Source of the DNA: Schistosoma mansoni | Lineage: Eukaryota > Platyhelminthes > Trematoda > Strigeidida > Schistosomatidae | Reading direction: 5' to 3' | Assembly: GCF_000237925.1 (NCBI RefSeq) | Contig: NC_031495.1 | Location: 16,813,749 to 16,877,748 of the forward strand | DNA: 64,000 bases | In this document: piece after piece, positions 23,634 to 34,490 of the stretch | How the letters are laid out: the number at the start of each line of letters is the position of its first letter | Numbering within the stretch: the first letter of the stretch is position 1 | Made by a program: the position numbers and the translations under genes | Notes under the pieces: generated by a model | What the model saw: only the letters and a program-made list of their open reading frames with translations | Database searches by the model: none | What the model was told of the DNA's origin: nothing

Positions 23634-26180
23634 ATGCGTTCAGTGTTTGCTAAAAAATCTAAAACGAAATTCAATCCCAAAACAAAAATTGAATCAACCA
23701 TAGAAAATGAATTAATGTTAAAATCAGATGAGAAAAATTTCACAGATGAACAAAATGATAATTTACACAATAAACATACATTGAGAAGTAAGATTATCAA
23801 AAATAATTCACTTGATAAAAGAAAATCAGGTGCTAGTTCCAAATCATCATCATCATCTGATGTTTATATACGTCGTGGATTAGGTGTATCAGTAACTTTT
23901 GAATCAACATTACCAACACAAATATGGCAAGCATCACCAAGTCCTTCACCACCATTAAGCGAACAAATCAAAAGTGATGAAAATAATCAAGTTAATAAAA
24001 ATTCTACACCATCTTCATCAAATTCACAGAGTTATGAATTATCTAATGAAAGAATTCAAATCAATTATAAGAATCGTCATGGAAGTTTAAATGATATTCG
24101 TGAATGTGATGATAGTAGTGATGAGACAAATCCATCTCGTTTGAGTTATCCTTCGTTAAGTAGTTGTACTAGCAGTGATGAAACAACAACTAGTCAAGAA
24201 AGATTAAGTCATCGTTTAAGTAGTAGTACTTCAGACAGTAGCTCCAGTTTAGATTTACGCATATTACCAAGTAATGGAACACATTCCACGCAGAAAATTA
24301 ATGAAAAACCTCACAAAGGTAAAAAAGATAGGGAAAGTGAGCGATGTTCAAATCGTAAGGTTGTTAATGATAAGCGTCGTCAATATAAATCACAAGGTCT
24401 GAGTAGCAGTAGTACAAGTAGTGAAGAAGAAGATTTGGAAGCATATGGGTGGGACGAAAAAACGATTTCTGCTTTGACCAGCAGAAGTAAGACTGGCAAG
24501 ACATGTCACACAACCACTTCCAAGGGAAAATCAGAAAAATGCCTAAAGAATGTAAATGAATCCCTTACAAGTCCGAAAAGAGCATCATCTTACCAAAAAT
24601 CTGACTTGCGTTGGAAACCAGATATGGGACTGGCAAAATTAAAGCTTTCTTCTCCTGTAAGGATTTGCAATCAATTTCATGTAGATTCACCAATTATTTA
24701 TCCTCAAACATGTATAGTATCCCGAAGGTTAAACTCCACTATCCAATCTAATTGTCCAAACACGACGAGTTTTACTTTACATCCTTTTACATTGCCTACC
24801 AACAGCTTTGTACAAAATTCTTCTCTAACCAATAGCGAACTACTAGCAGTTGTGAATATTGATTTTCGACCCTCAGCAGAGTGGAAAGAGAGATACAAAC
24901 TACTAGGTGTTCGTCAGGGGGAAGTAAGTTTTTGTGTTTTGAAATCAAGCTTATCAAGTCCAACAATTACTAATTCTGTGGATGGAAGAATGAAATCTAC
25001 ACATGCTCAGCAGAAAGTAATGTTCCCATTGACAGAGAATAACTTTTGGTTATATGTACGTAGATGGTGTGTGACCCACCTAGTAGCTACAGGAACACCA
25101 GGATACATTCCTCGCCAAACCTGTAGAGTTTTATCGAACTGTGAGATTACTAGTCTGAGGTGTGCAAGTCAGAAAGCAAAATCAACGTGGGATAGAAATT
25201 CAAACAACTTCATATCATCAAATGATTCCCAAACGAATAACACTCCTATACAGAAACATGTAGTCATGCAGACAAATGATTTTAGACAAACAAAACAAGC
25301 ATCAAATAAAGAGTTGACAAACAGAAGTTCTCACTCTAATCCAACATGTTCTAACCAAGTGACTGTAATGTTTACTACGCATCTTGATAAGAGAAATCCC
25401 ATGTATTCATTGCAAAACTTTACACCAGATACATCACAAAACTTCCTGCCACCTCCACCCCCAGGTTTCGGTTCCGGTGGGTCAATAGGCTCGGAAACAG
25501 AAGACAAGGACTCTGGAAGGGGTCCCAGTTCAGGTTCAGAGTGGGGGAGTGGTCGTGGAGGTAGTTCAAACATAACACTAGATCGGTCTATAGTGGAACA
25601 TACCTCAAGTGAGGTGGGATTGGATTATCAAGGTTCACAATCAAACAGACGATCGAGAAATGTTAAAAGTGCTGAGGAATCTCAGCTTGGTTGGTATGCG
25701 CCTACAGGATTAGAATGGTCGGATCGAAACTTTCATCCAGGTGAAGAATCTCTATCCCGTGACTCGGCGTTTCAAAGCCCTAATACAGATAATCTAGCAC
25801 CATCACTACATAATACAGAAGTAAGTCAATCTGCTGCAAATAAAAAATCTCCAATCGAACAAGCGTACCCACCATCTGCAATAACTCTAACGACTATTAC
25901 CGGAAACACTCCTGTTCTAGAAATGAGACACAATGGGACCCCGACCCTGTGTGCCCGGGGACTTCCTTCAGTATCAACAACAGATAGTTTAGCCACAAGT
26001 ACAACCACTTGTACTACAGTGGTCGATATAAGAGAAGGGCAAGATGAGCATACAAATAACCCCAGAGCTGGTCCATCAACTAAATACCGAGTACCAACGC
26101 CTGATCCTTCATGTTGGGAACCGTATAAAACTGTAATTCATGTGAATGAAACTAGTCTTGAAAAATTTACTTTGGTGTAA
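23634..26180 (+). CDS. Serine-rich scaffold-like protein, SH3-like segment, C-terminal PDZ ligand (848 aa, single exon)
   Basis: This is an uninterrupted frame of 848 codons, the longest in the window. Serine/threonine-rich, probably disordered sequence fills residues about 65-350, with an acidic patch SSEEEDLEAYGWDEKT near 265. Residues about 403-497 look like an SH3 fold with an insertion: LAVVNIDF, LLGVRQGEVSFCVL (cf. ALYDY...LxxxxGDxxxVL), then W.YVRRWCVTHL and TGTPGYIPRQTCRVL (cf. WW.A...TG..GYIPSNYV). A LPPPPPGFG proline run lies near 605, with Gly/Ser-rich sequence after it. The protein ends EKFTLV, a class I PDZ-ligand pattern (S/T-x-hydrophobic). The start is the first ATG after an in-frame TAG at 23553. 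A splice acceptor at 23531 suggests the 5' leader is spliced on. The SH3 call is inference by eye; I do not recognise the orthologue. A cytoplasmic junction- or signalling-scaffold role is a guess. Confidence 0.85.
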   Translation: MRSVFAKKSKTKFNPKTKIESTIENELMLKSDEKNFTDEQNDNLHNKHTLRSKIIKNNSLDKRKSGASSKSSSSSDVYIRRGLGVSVTFESTLPTQIWQASPSPSPPLSEQIKSDENNQVNKNSTPSSSNSQSYELSNERIQINYKNRHGSLNDIRECDDSSDETNPSRLSYPSLSSCTSSDETTTSQERLSHRLSSSTSDSSSSLDLRILPSNGTHSTQKINEKPHKGKKDRESERCSNRKVVNDKRRQYKSQGLSSSSTSSEEEDLEAYGWDEKTISALTSRSKTGKTCHTTTSKGKSEKCLKNVNESLTSPKRASSYQKSDLRWKPDMGLAKLKLSSPVRICNQFHVDSPIIYPQTCIVSRRLNSTIQSNCPNTTSFTLHPFTLPTNSFVQNSSLTNSELLAVVNIDFRPSAEWKERYKLLGVRQGEVSFCVLKSSLSSPTITNSVDGRMKSTHAQQKVMFPLTENNFWLYVRRWCVTHLVATGTPGYIPRQTCRVLSNCEITSLRCASQKAKSTWDRNSNNFISSNDSQTNNTPIQKHVVMQTNDFRQTKQASNKELTNRSSHSNPTCSNQVTVMFTTHLDKRNPMYSLQNFTPDTSQNFLPPPPPGFGSGGSIGSETEDKDSGRGPSSGSEWGSGRGGSSNITLDRSIVEHTSSEVGLDYQGSQSNRRSRNVKSAEESQLGWYAPTGLEWSDRNFHPGEESLSRDSAFQSPNTDNLAPSLHNTEVSQSAANKKSPIEQAYPPSAITLTTITGNTPVLEMRHNGTPTLCARGLPSVSTTDSLATSTTTCTTVVDIREGQDEHTNNPRAGPSTKYRVPTPDPSCWEPYKTVIHVNETSLEKFTLV

Positions 26181-26185
26181 ATATA

Positions 26186-26191
26186 AATAAA
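26186..26191 (+). terminator. Polyadenylation signal AATAAA just after the stop
   Basis: AATAAA starts 6 nt after the TAA (26178-26180) of the 848-codon gene. If used, the 3' UTR would be only a few tens of bases. AT-rich sequence makes chance hexamers common, so later signals may be used instead. Confidence 0.4.
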
Positions 26192-26983
26192 GTAGCAATC
26201 ATTTTAAAATATAATGAATTATCAGAGTGCAATTATCTCGCTTACATTTCCAAATAACAGAATACATTCAATCTATTTATCACCCATAAGCGGATTTCAA
26301 AGGGAAAAATCTCAAAAAAAAACAAAACAAATCAGAATCAACTGTGTTTATTACTAGATAATTTTCATTTGTGTTTGATGATCTAATTATCACTGGGATT
26401 GCTGATCTAATGATCATATGTAAATAAAAAAGTTTTTTTCGTTTTGTTTCAGTAATAAAGACTTTAACTTCGAACAAATTATTCATTTTAAAGTCAGTAG
26501 GTCAATAACAACAGATTAAAATTAATTAAAAAACACAGCGCACCCCACTGACAATTCAACAGTGCTTCTTCATCCTCATTACACCTCGTCAGTAATTAAC
26601 CTAGCACTTGTTCTGTTTTATTATGAATTGAAGAAGCTAGATCAATCTTAACAGAAGCTCAATTTTGATAAGTTAATTTTGTTGTGCCATTGTTATATTA
26701 ATGTGGTTTAATCATTCAACTTTAGGCTACTGGTTCAGGTGTTTGGAAACTGCCATTTCTAATCTGATTAGAGGAGCCAGTTAGTACATCTACTTTTCTC
26801 ATGACAATAATGGTTGATAGACTTTATACTAATCTATTCCTGGATTAATAAGAAACTTTTGGACTGAGAATATTTTAAAGTTGTTTCACTTATTACAATA
26901 AATAAGATGTTTTTAGTCACATTTTACCAGCAGTCATTCTGATAATCAGTTTAATTACTATGAGCTATTATTATTTCTGTCGT
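26192..26983. other. Intergenic interval
   Basis: Nothing beyond AT-rich sequence is recognised. The small frame at 26280-26486 (minus) has no support. Confidence 0.5.
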
Positions 26984-27286
26984 TGTGGTGTGTTACTTAT
27001 ATCGACATAAGTAGTATATGTCGTGAGTGAGGAATAGAAGGCCTGGCAGCAGAAAATCGAGAAGGAAAGAACGGAAACGGAAACCAATTGGCATGAAAAT
27101 CCAGGAACAATGAAATCTTAGACGATTGACTGATATTTAAGAAAGGAATAGTCAGGTTTGAGACAGTTGATTGACATTTTGCAAATTAAGTATTTACTGT
27201 ATGATTCTCAGATTTTATTAAGATGTTCTGTAATTCTCAGCTCACACATATTCGATTGTCCCCACTGGTGGGTTCTGCCCACTACA
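26984..27286 (+). mobile_element. Solo LTR-like repeat, family B (fossil)
   Basis: It begins TGTGGTGTGTTACTT and ends CCACTACA (TG...CA). It is flanked by TCGT and TTGT, a near-match 4-bp target duplication. Homologous copies lie at 53851-54150 and 59814-60136, all in the same orientation. Shared blocks include CATAAGTAGTATAT, GCAAATTA.GTATTTACTGTA and TTGTCCCCACT. No internal region is present. The family is not named; copies differ noticeably, so insertion is not recent. Confidence 0.65.
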
Positions 27287-28369
27287 TTGTTAGTAAATCA
27301 AGTCAAACACTAGTAAGATAAACAACAACTCACTAAAACAACAATGTTTTCTTCAAAAGGTAAATAGCTGTAAGGTTGCACACCACCTCCGAGGTGGCAG
27401 AGTATATCATGAGTGATGAAAATTTCGTAAAAGACGTCTACTCGAAAAAAGTGAAACTTGCATCATATACTGTATTTAGCATGCTGCAGATAAGCGTCTG
27501 GAACAAAAATAAAAGCGTTTAGGAGTAAACAAGTAGGATGCTATAATCTAAGCATTACAGCTATCAAGGATCCAATAAAAGTTTGCGTTTTTCCACACTC
27601 CCCATTACTCAACCATTATTTCAAAAATCAGTGGCTAATCTCCGATTAAACATTCAGGGATGTTTCTCAAACCAAAAACTTAGTCCCAAGGCAAGCAAGA
27701 AGTTAATATTCACATCAAACATTGTAAACACGATTTTACTCTGGTTTATTGTTTAATATATTACTCTACTATGTACTTGATGCTTCTGAAATGTCGACTA
27801 GGAAATAAAAGTCCTCATTAGATTGCTCACTACCGACATACTTAATTCAGCAATTTAATAGAGCAAAGCAGTCCAATGTATCTTGCGTTACTCCTCTTTC
27901 TATTCTATTAGACTTTTCATTAATGTTAAAATAGGTTAAATTTAGTGAATATCAAACGTACCTCTATAACAGCGCTCAGATTTCAACAGTATTTTGGAAT
28001 AGTAGAGCTAACAATATATGCGATTTGGATACAATAATCAGCTACACCAATTTGTTCAGTTTTACTATTTGTACGAACCTCTACAGCTTTTGTCACTTTC
28101 TTCCGTTGTCATATCATATTTAGCTGACTCAAAATACTAGAAAGATATGGTGAAATCTCCTTTTAATACGTTCAAAGACTACATTCTTAGTGTCTTTGCT
28201 TCCCACAACCATGCTTTTAATCCTAAATTTACTGGACAAAAGTCAGAAATTATCTCATATGTAACACCCTTGCCTAAATGTAAACTTCCATGACAAAGAA
28301 CCTATAGGAGATGTTACGGAGTCCGATAAACTAATTTCATACCACCTATATTAAAAGATAGTACCGCAC
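27287..28369. other. Interval with no recognised gene
   Basis: No gene is recognised. The last few hundred bases may be diverged 5' sequence of the LINE fragment that becomes recognisable at 28370. Confidence 0.4.
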
Positions 28370-29900
28370 AATGTGTCAGCCGAGGCAAACAAGTTTTGTG
28401 ACAAAGTTACACAATATATATGTTTAAGTAGAACTCGTAAAGAGCAAACCCAAGAAAACAAGGCTGGTTTCAGACCTGGACGTGACTGTACAGACCAAAG
28501 ATTCACTTTCCGGCAGATTATGGGACATGTACATACTTCTCGACATCCTACTTGATAAATCTTACTGATTGAATGCTATACTCGAATCCTAAGCAAGTTT
28601 CGTAGACCACAAGCTTAATCTACACAGCAACTTGAACACGAGAGAAAAGACGCAAAATATACGAGAAGCACTTTACTTCAAAGGTTCACTAATGTACAGA
28701 AAATATAGGGTTTTTATAGTATTTTAGAAGTCCTTGGGTTTTCCTGAAAATTCTGGAATACTACTAAACATAGTATCAGTGTAGTAATCAGCCAATCAGA
28801 AACTCTACATGTGACTTTTTATTTTCCGATCAAACGCTGATTGGATAAAATGCTTCTTAATGTTTCCTGAGCTTGTCATGTCTATTACGAGAAATTTTCA
28901 GGATCATCCCAACACTACTATAGTTGCATTCTTTGACCTTAAGGCGGTGTTCGGCTCCGTTAATCGTGAAGCTTTGTGAGTGTCTACCATTGTAAAGCAT
29001 CCTAAAGTAAATTAACCTTATACAGGCTCTCTACTCGAACAATACTGATCGATTCAGAGCTTACGACGAACTGTCATTGGAATTAGTTACTTCAAGTGGT
29101 CTTTGTCAAGGTTGTTCGCTTTCCTCATTTTCATTCAACTTTGTTATAGATATGCTCTTAGAGATAACACTTACATCGTCTGACTTTTCAGGAATTGATC
29201 TTCTAGCGGGAGATTCACTTGTTGAATTAGAATACGCAGATAATTTAGTTCTGTTTGGTAAAGACGCTGACAAAACAGTCTTTTGATCATCTTCAGCAAT
29301 AATGCAAGCATGTTTGGGATGCAGTTCTCTCCGTCAGGATGTAAAATGTCGCTTCGAGATTGCTTCAGTTCAATACCTAAATTAATGATAGGGAGTAAAG
29401 AAGGTGAACCCACTGATCGCTCTACTTATTTTGGCAGTCCCATCAGTCCTGAATGTCTGGTGTCTGACGCCATTAGGAATGGGAGATATACCTAGGTTAC
29501 TGGTATCCGAACATGTCTTTGAAGCACTGCTAGTGTATTTTAGAACCACTGAGTAATGCCTAGGTTAGGAATGGAGTACTACGTAAGGATAGCCAATCGA
29601 TTAGGGTTAGTAAATCTCTATCAACTGAGGTGGTTGGGATGTGTTACATACGCCTACCTCGACGAGAGATTATCTTTCTGATGTTGGAGTAGGCTGGAAG
29701 AAAGCTAGCGGTGGCAAGACATGGAGTCAGTCCATGAAGTCACTAACAATTGAACTTGGCCATGTTACTAGGTGTGGATTACCTGGTTGGAGTCGGCGAA
29801 ATTATAGTAACCGATGGTTACAGACTTTATATGACATGGCTCAAAATCATTTGTAATGGTGTAGGTACATCGGTTCTTTACCTTCCCCGAATCCTAAGAT
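28370..29900 (+). mobile_element. Old, decayed LINE (reverse transcriptase region), split by a solo LTR
   Basis: Pieces in order along the plus strand are recognisable as a schistosome LINE RT. They are KAGFRPGRDCTDQRFTFRQI (28460-28545), FFDLKAVFGSVNREAL (about 28930-28976), GLCQGCSLSSFSFNFVIDML with LEYADNLVLFG (29098-29262), a YFGSPIS block (about 29429), and SRLPGW-like GLPGWSRRN with LQTLYDMAQN (29770-29850). The catalytic YADD reads YADN. Several stops and frame changes separate the pieces. A 362-bp LTR interrupts it at 28553-28914. It belongs to a different, older family than the LINE at 30268. Clade is tentative (RTE-like); the element was dead long before the newer LINE arrived beside it. 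Confidence 0.82.
28553..28914 (-). mobile_element. Solo LTR, family A (fossil), inserted in the old LINE
   Basis: On the minus strand it runs TGTTGGG... to ...TTATCA. It is flanked on both sides by CTACT (28548-28552 and 28915-28919), an exact 5-bp target duplication. Removing it rejoins HPT with IVAFFDLK of the LINE, matching the usual RT order. Homologous copies are at 51730-52100 and 55349-55733. A TATA-like CTATAAAAACCC lies mid-element. There is no internal coding region. It is younger than the LINE it interrupts. Confidence 0.82.
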
Positions 29901-30254
29901 TCTAAATTCCTCATGACTTTTGTTTTCAACTGACTGATTTGTGTTTCCTCGAATCATATCTTTGATGCCTATTCTTTCCTAATACTTACCACTGATACTG
30001 TTACTTCCTCTACTATTCTGGGATTTAGACTGACAATTTGATCGCTCTGTGATAGTGGGGTATGTTAATTTGACTGATCAAAACTATAATCAATAGATCC
30101 TGTAAACAACTACGAGTCATGTAATTACCTCGATATAGATGTTCCTGGGCAGTCAGACTGATACCTACCCACGAAATTGGTATATCCGAAACGTTGGTTA
30201 GGAAAGTTAGCCTAACGAGACAATTTACGTTTTTTGAGCAAATATATATCGGTC
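29901..30254. other. Interval between two LINEs
   Basis: Probably includes the old LINE's 3' untranslated remnant; no gene is recognised. Confidence 0.4.
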
Positions 30255-30267
30255 TATTACAGCTTGA

Positions 30268-33200
30268 ACTTCGCCTGTAGCTCTTCTAGAGTTACTGCCG
30301 GTCCCAAGCCCGGGTAAAGGAGGAGGGTTGGGCATGAGGTTAGCGACCCCATCCCGTAGAAAAGCTAACTCGCTAAAAAAACGCTAACCAGAAAAAATAA
30401 TTCAAACCATTTAAACTCTGCCCTGGGAGTTGAAGGAATAATTATGACGTCTCATGATGAAAGCCGAAATTCTTCGGAAGTCACGAGACCGATGCACCTT
30501 CTAACAACCAGAGCAACACTCTTTATAGGTACATGGAACGTCCGGACAATGTGGGAGACAGGAAAGACCAGCCAAATAGCAATGGAAATGAGGAGATACA
30601 ACTTGGCAGTACTCGGAATCAGCGAAACGCATCGGACACAAACTGGACAACAAAGGCTAGGTACAGGAGAGATGCTGCTGTACTCCGGTCACGAAGGGGA
30701 AAATGCTCCACACACTCAGGGAGTTGCTCTAATGCTGTCCAAAGAAGCACGAAATGCACTTGTGGGATGGGAATCTTATGGACCCAGGATAATCAAAGCA
30801 TCATTCAGAACAAAGAAGCAAGGGATCACAATGAACGTTATCCAATGTTATGCACCCACCAATGATAGCAACGACGATGATAAAGATCAGTTCTATGAAA
30901 AGCTGCAATCAATTATAGCAAAGTGCTCACGAAAGGACCTCACCATCCTGATGGGAGATCTAAATGCTAAAGTTGGAGTGGACAACACAGGATATGAAGA
31001 TGTAATTGGACGACATGGACTAGGAGAGAGAAATGAAAATGGGGAGAGACTTGCAAACCTATGTGCATCCAACAAATTGGTTATAGGTGGCACAATATTC
31101 CCACACAAGCGCATACACAAAGCTACATGGATCTCACCGGACCAAACCGCAGAGAACCAGATAGATCACATCTGTATCAACAAAAAATTCCGAAGATCAA
31201 TGGAAGATGTGAGAACCCAGAGAGGAGCTGACATAGCTTCAGATCACCACCTGGTTGTGGCCAAGATGAGACTGAAGCTAAAGAAACACTGGACAACTGG
31301 ACAAACAGCACTACAAAGGTTCAATACAGCCTTCCTTCGAGATATTGACAAGCTCAATGAATTCAAGATAACTCTCAACAACAGGTTCCATGCTCTACAG
31401 GATCTACTGAAAGAACAAGAAACTACGATGGAGGACAACTGGAAAGGGATCAAAGAAGCACTAACTTCAACGTGTCAGGAGGTTCTTGGTCCTAAGAAGC
31501 ATCATCACAAGGAATGGATCTCTATGGGAACTCTGGACAAAATTCAAGAAAGGAAGAACAAGAAACTAGCAATTAACAACAGCCGAACATGAGCAGAGAA
31601 AGTCAAAGCACAAGCAGACTACGCAGAAGCAAACAGGGAAATGAAGAAAAGCATTAAAGCCGACAAGCAGAAATACATGGGAGAACTAGCAACGGCGGTG
31701 GAAAAAGCTGCAAGAGAAGGGAATATGAGACAACTATATGATACAACGAAGAAATTGGCAGGAAGATATAGCAAACCAGAGAGACCAGTCAAGGACAAAG
31801 AAGGAAAGACAATCACTGAGATTCAAGGACAGAGAGAAAGATGGGCAGAATACTTCGAGGAACTGCTGAATAGACCAGCCCCATTGAATCCGCCGAACAT
31901 CGAAGCAGCACACACTGACCTTCCTATAGATGTCACTCCACCAACGATCGAAGAAGTCAAGATGGCCATCAGACAAATCAAAAGTGGGAAGGCGGCGGGA
32001 CCTGACAATATACCAGCAGAAGTACTGAAGTCAGACATTGAAATAACTGCAAATATGCTTCACCTTCTATTCAAGAAGATTTGGGAAGAGGAACAAGTGC
32101 CAACGGACTGGAAAGAAGGATATCTCATCAAAATACCAAAGAAAGGAGATCTGAGCAAATGTGAGAACTACAGAGGCATCAGTTTGTTATCAGTACCAGG
32201 AAAAGTTTTCAACAGAGTGCTGCTGAATCGGATGAAAGACGCAGTAGACGCCGAACTTAGGGACCATTAGGCTGGATTCCGTAAGGATAGGTCGTGCACA
32301 GACCAGATTGCGACACTACGGATCATCGTTGAACGATCAGTTGAGTGGAACTCATCACTATACGTCAACTTCACTGACTATGAGAAGGCGTTTGACAGCG
32401 TGGACAGGAGAACATTATGGAAACTTCTTCGACACTATGGAGTTCCTGAAAAGATTGTCAATATTATCCAAAACTCATACAATGGACTACAGTGCAAAGT
32501 CATGCATGGAGGACAGCTGACAGATGCATTTCCAGTAAGGACCGGAGTCAGACAAGGCTGTCTACTCTCCCCATTCCTCTTCCTTCTAGTGATTGACTGG
32601 ATTATGAAGAATTCGACATCTGAAGGGAAATACGGAATACAATGGACTTCTCAGAATCAATTAGATGATTTGGACTTCGCAGATGACCTAGCCCTCCTCT
32701 CTCATACACACGAACAAATGCAGATGAAGACAGCAAATGTAGCAGCAGCCTCTGCATCGATAGGCCTCCACATTCACAAAGGAAAAAGCAAGATTCTCAA
32801 ATGCAACACGGAAAACACCAACCCAATCACACTTGATGGCGAAACTCTGGAAGAGGTGGAAACATTCAAGTACCTGGGGAGCATCGTTGATAAACAAGGA
32901 GGATCTGATGCAGATGTAAAGGCGAGGATTGGCAAAGCAAGGGCAGCATTTCTACAATTGAAGAACGTATGGAACTCCAAACAACTCTCAACCAATTTCA
33001 AGGTCAGAATCTTTAATACGAACGTCAAGACAGTCCTACTGTATGGAGCTGAAACGTGGAGAACTACTACGACCATCATCAGGAAGGTACAAGTATTTAT
33101 AAACAGTTGTCCACGCAAAATACTGAACATCCATTGGCCGGATACTATCAGCAACAGCGTTTTATGGGAGATGACAAACCAGTTTCCAGTTGAAGAGGAA

Positions 33201-33473
33201 ACTAGGAAAAGACGTTGGAAGTGGATCGGACATACATTAAGGAAATCACCAATGTGCATCACGACTCAATCCCTAACTTGGAATCCGGAAGGGAAGCAGA
33301 AAAGAGGAAGGCCAAAGAACACACTACGCCGGGAAATAGAAGCCGATATGATAAGGATGAATAGCAACTGGAAAGAACTGGAAAGGAAGGCTCAGGACAG
33401 AGTTGGATGGAGAATGCTGGTGAGCGGCCTATGCTCCTCGACGAGGGGTAACAGGCGTAAGTAATTAAGTAAG
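30268..33473 (+). mobile_element. Near-intact RTE-type LINE (SR2/Perere-3-like), 3.2 kb
   Basis: It is bounded by a perfect 13-bp target duplication TATTACAGCTTGA (30255-30267 and 33474-33486). A 5' leader of 176 bp precedes one long frame (30444-33464). The 3' untranslated tail is only 9 bp (TTAAGTAAG), typical of RTE elements. Two in-frame stops are the only obvious breaks. Length, terminal duplication and one unbroken frame argue for a full-length, recent insertion. It lies about 1 kb downstream of the CNEP1R1 exon. Family assignment to the SR2/Perere-3 group is from recall of protein motifs. Confidence 0.88.
30444..33464 (+). pseudogene. LINE endonuclease-reverse transcriptase ORF with two nonsense codons
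   Basis: This single frame of about 1006 codons encodes an APE-type endonuclease and a reverse transcriptase. Endonuclease blocks: GTWNVRTMWETGK (about residue 29), LGISETHR, GDLNAKVG (about 171) and SDHHLVVAKMRLK (about 266). RT blocks: [39 protein letters not shown] (about 642), [11 protein letters not shown] (about 700) and FADD at 32676-32687 (the YADD-type catalytic box). A C-terminal LLYGAETWR and [12 protein letters not shown] block follows. The frame is broken by TGA (31590-31592) after NNSRT and TAG (32268-32270) within RDH/AGFRK. Both fit C-to-T changes (CGA to TGA, CAG to TAG), and no frameshift is seen. This copy cannot make the full protein, but it is recently dead. Confidence 0.88.
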
Positions 33474-33486
33474 TATTACAGCTTGA

Positions 33487-34484
33487 GGTATGGTAAACTA
33501 TGGGGCGCTGAACCCAAAATGATTGCGATCTGAATAATTTGCAGGTCACCACATGTTAAGACGGCAAATGATGCATGACTTTCTACTCATCGATCAATTT
33601 TATAAACATCTGTATAATGTGCAGAGTATGACAACAGCAAATCTTGATGATAGGATTGACAGAATCACGTCACAATAACTGTCGTATACAAAACATAGAT
33701 TTTTGAAGATGATACAAATGGTTTTATTTCAGAGTAATGGAACAACCAGTTTGTCACAACTTATTTACAATATGACTGTACCGCCGAAAATTGTAAGGTG
33801 GTTCAATTGCGTGTAGTTATAGCACTCCATTTTCAATCTTTGAACCACGCTCCTTCCGAGTTAAGCCGTTACAAACAGTCAAAGAACCCTCTTTGTAATC
33901 GCACTAATTCTAGACTCTTTAAGTTTGCGTTTAACTGTGCTCAAGACTGCTGCCTTCTACAAATTTACAAGTAGAATGAAGTATGCTCATTGGATAGGAT
34001 TACAAAACAAGGAGGTTTATGATAAATAACCTTTAGGGATAAAAGTTTGGTTGGCTAGTAAGCAATTCACTTCCTCAAATCACATAGAAGTAATTAATGA
34101 ATTGAACAAAAAACGGCATAAAGACAAATTCTGAAAAATATATTTCCTAGTAATCAGTGGTACAAATGAATCAACATTAAGCTTTTCATTTGTCAATCGT
34201 TTGATGAGAGTAATCACATAATTTGGCACGTTTGAAAAAAAGTGGGGAGAATCCCACGAATAACTTACTAAACAGTGTAAATATGAATTTTATACTCCGG
34301 GAATCTTCATAACACGAACATTGATATAATAAACTTGAAAATCTGGATTTAATTGTTCCTTTTCATCCGTTGACTGACCATTATTCAGTACGACTACATA
34401 TATCCATATAGTCCGAAGCAAACTATAATGAAAGACTTAACGGCTGATTTTTATACATTATGTACACGACGCATTTATACATAG
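33487..34484. other. Intergenic interval downstream of CNEP1R1
   Basis: No gene is recognised. It begins with the sequence that was contiguous with 30254 before the LINE inserted. Confidence 0.5.
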
Positions 34485-34490
34485 TTTATT
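34485..34490 (-). terminator. AATAAA overlapping the CNEP1R1 stop codon
   Basis: On the minus strand the gene ends CTC TAA TAA A. The hexamer AATAAA (34490 down to 34485) includes two bases of the first stop. If used, the 3' UTR would be about 15-30 nt. Confidence 0.45.

Noticed and set aside
30533-30865. 110-codon frame overlapping the LINE endonuclease
   Set aside because: Out-of-frame shadow of the LINE ORF, as are the minus-strand frames between 30893 and 33552.
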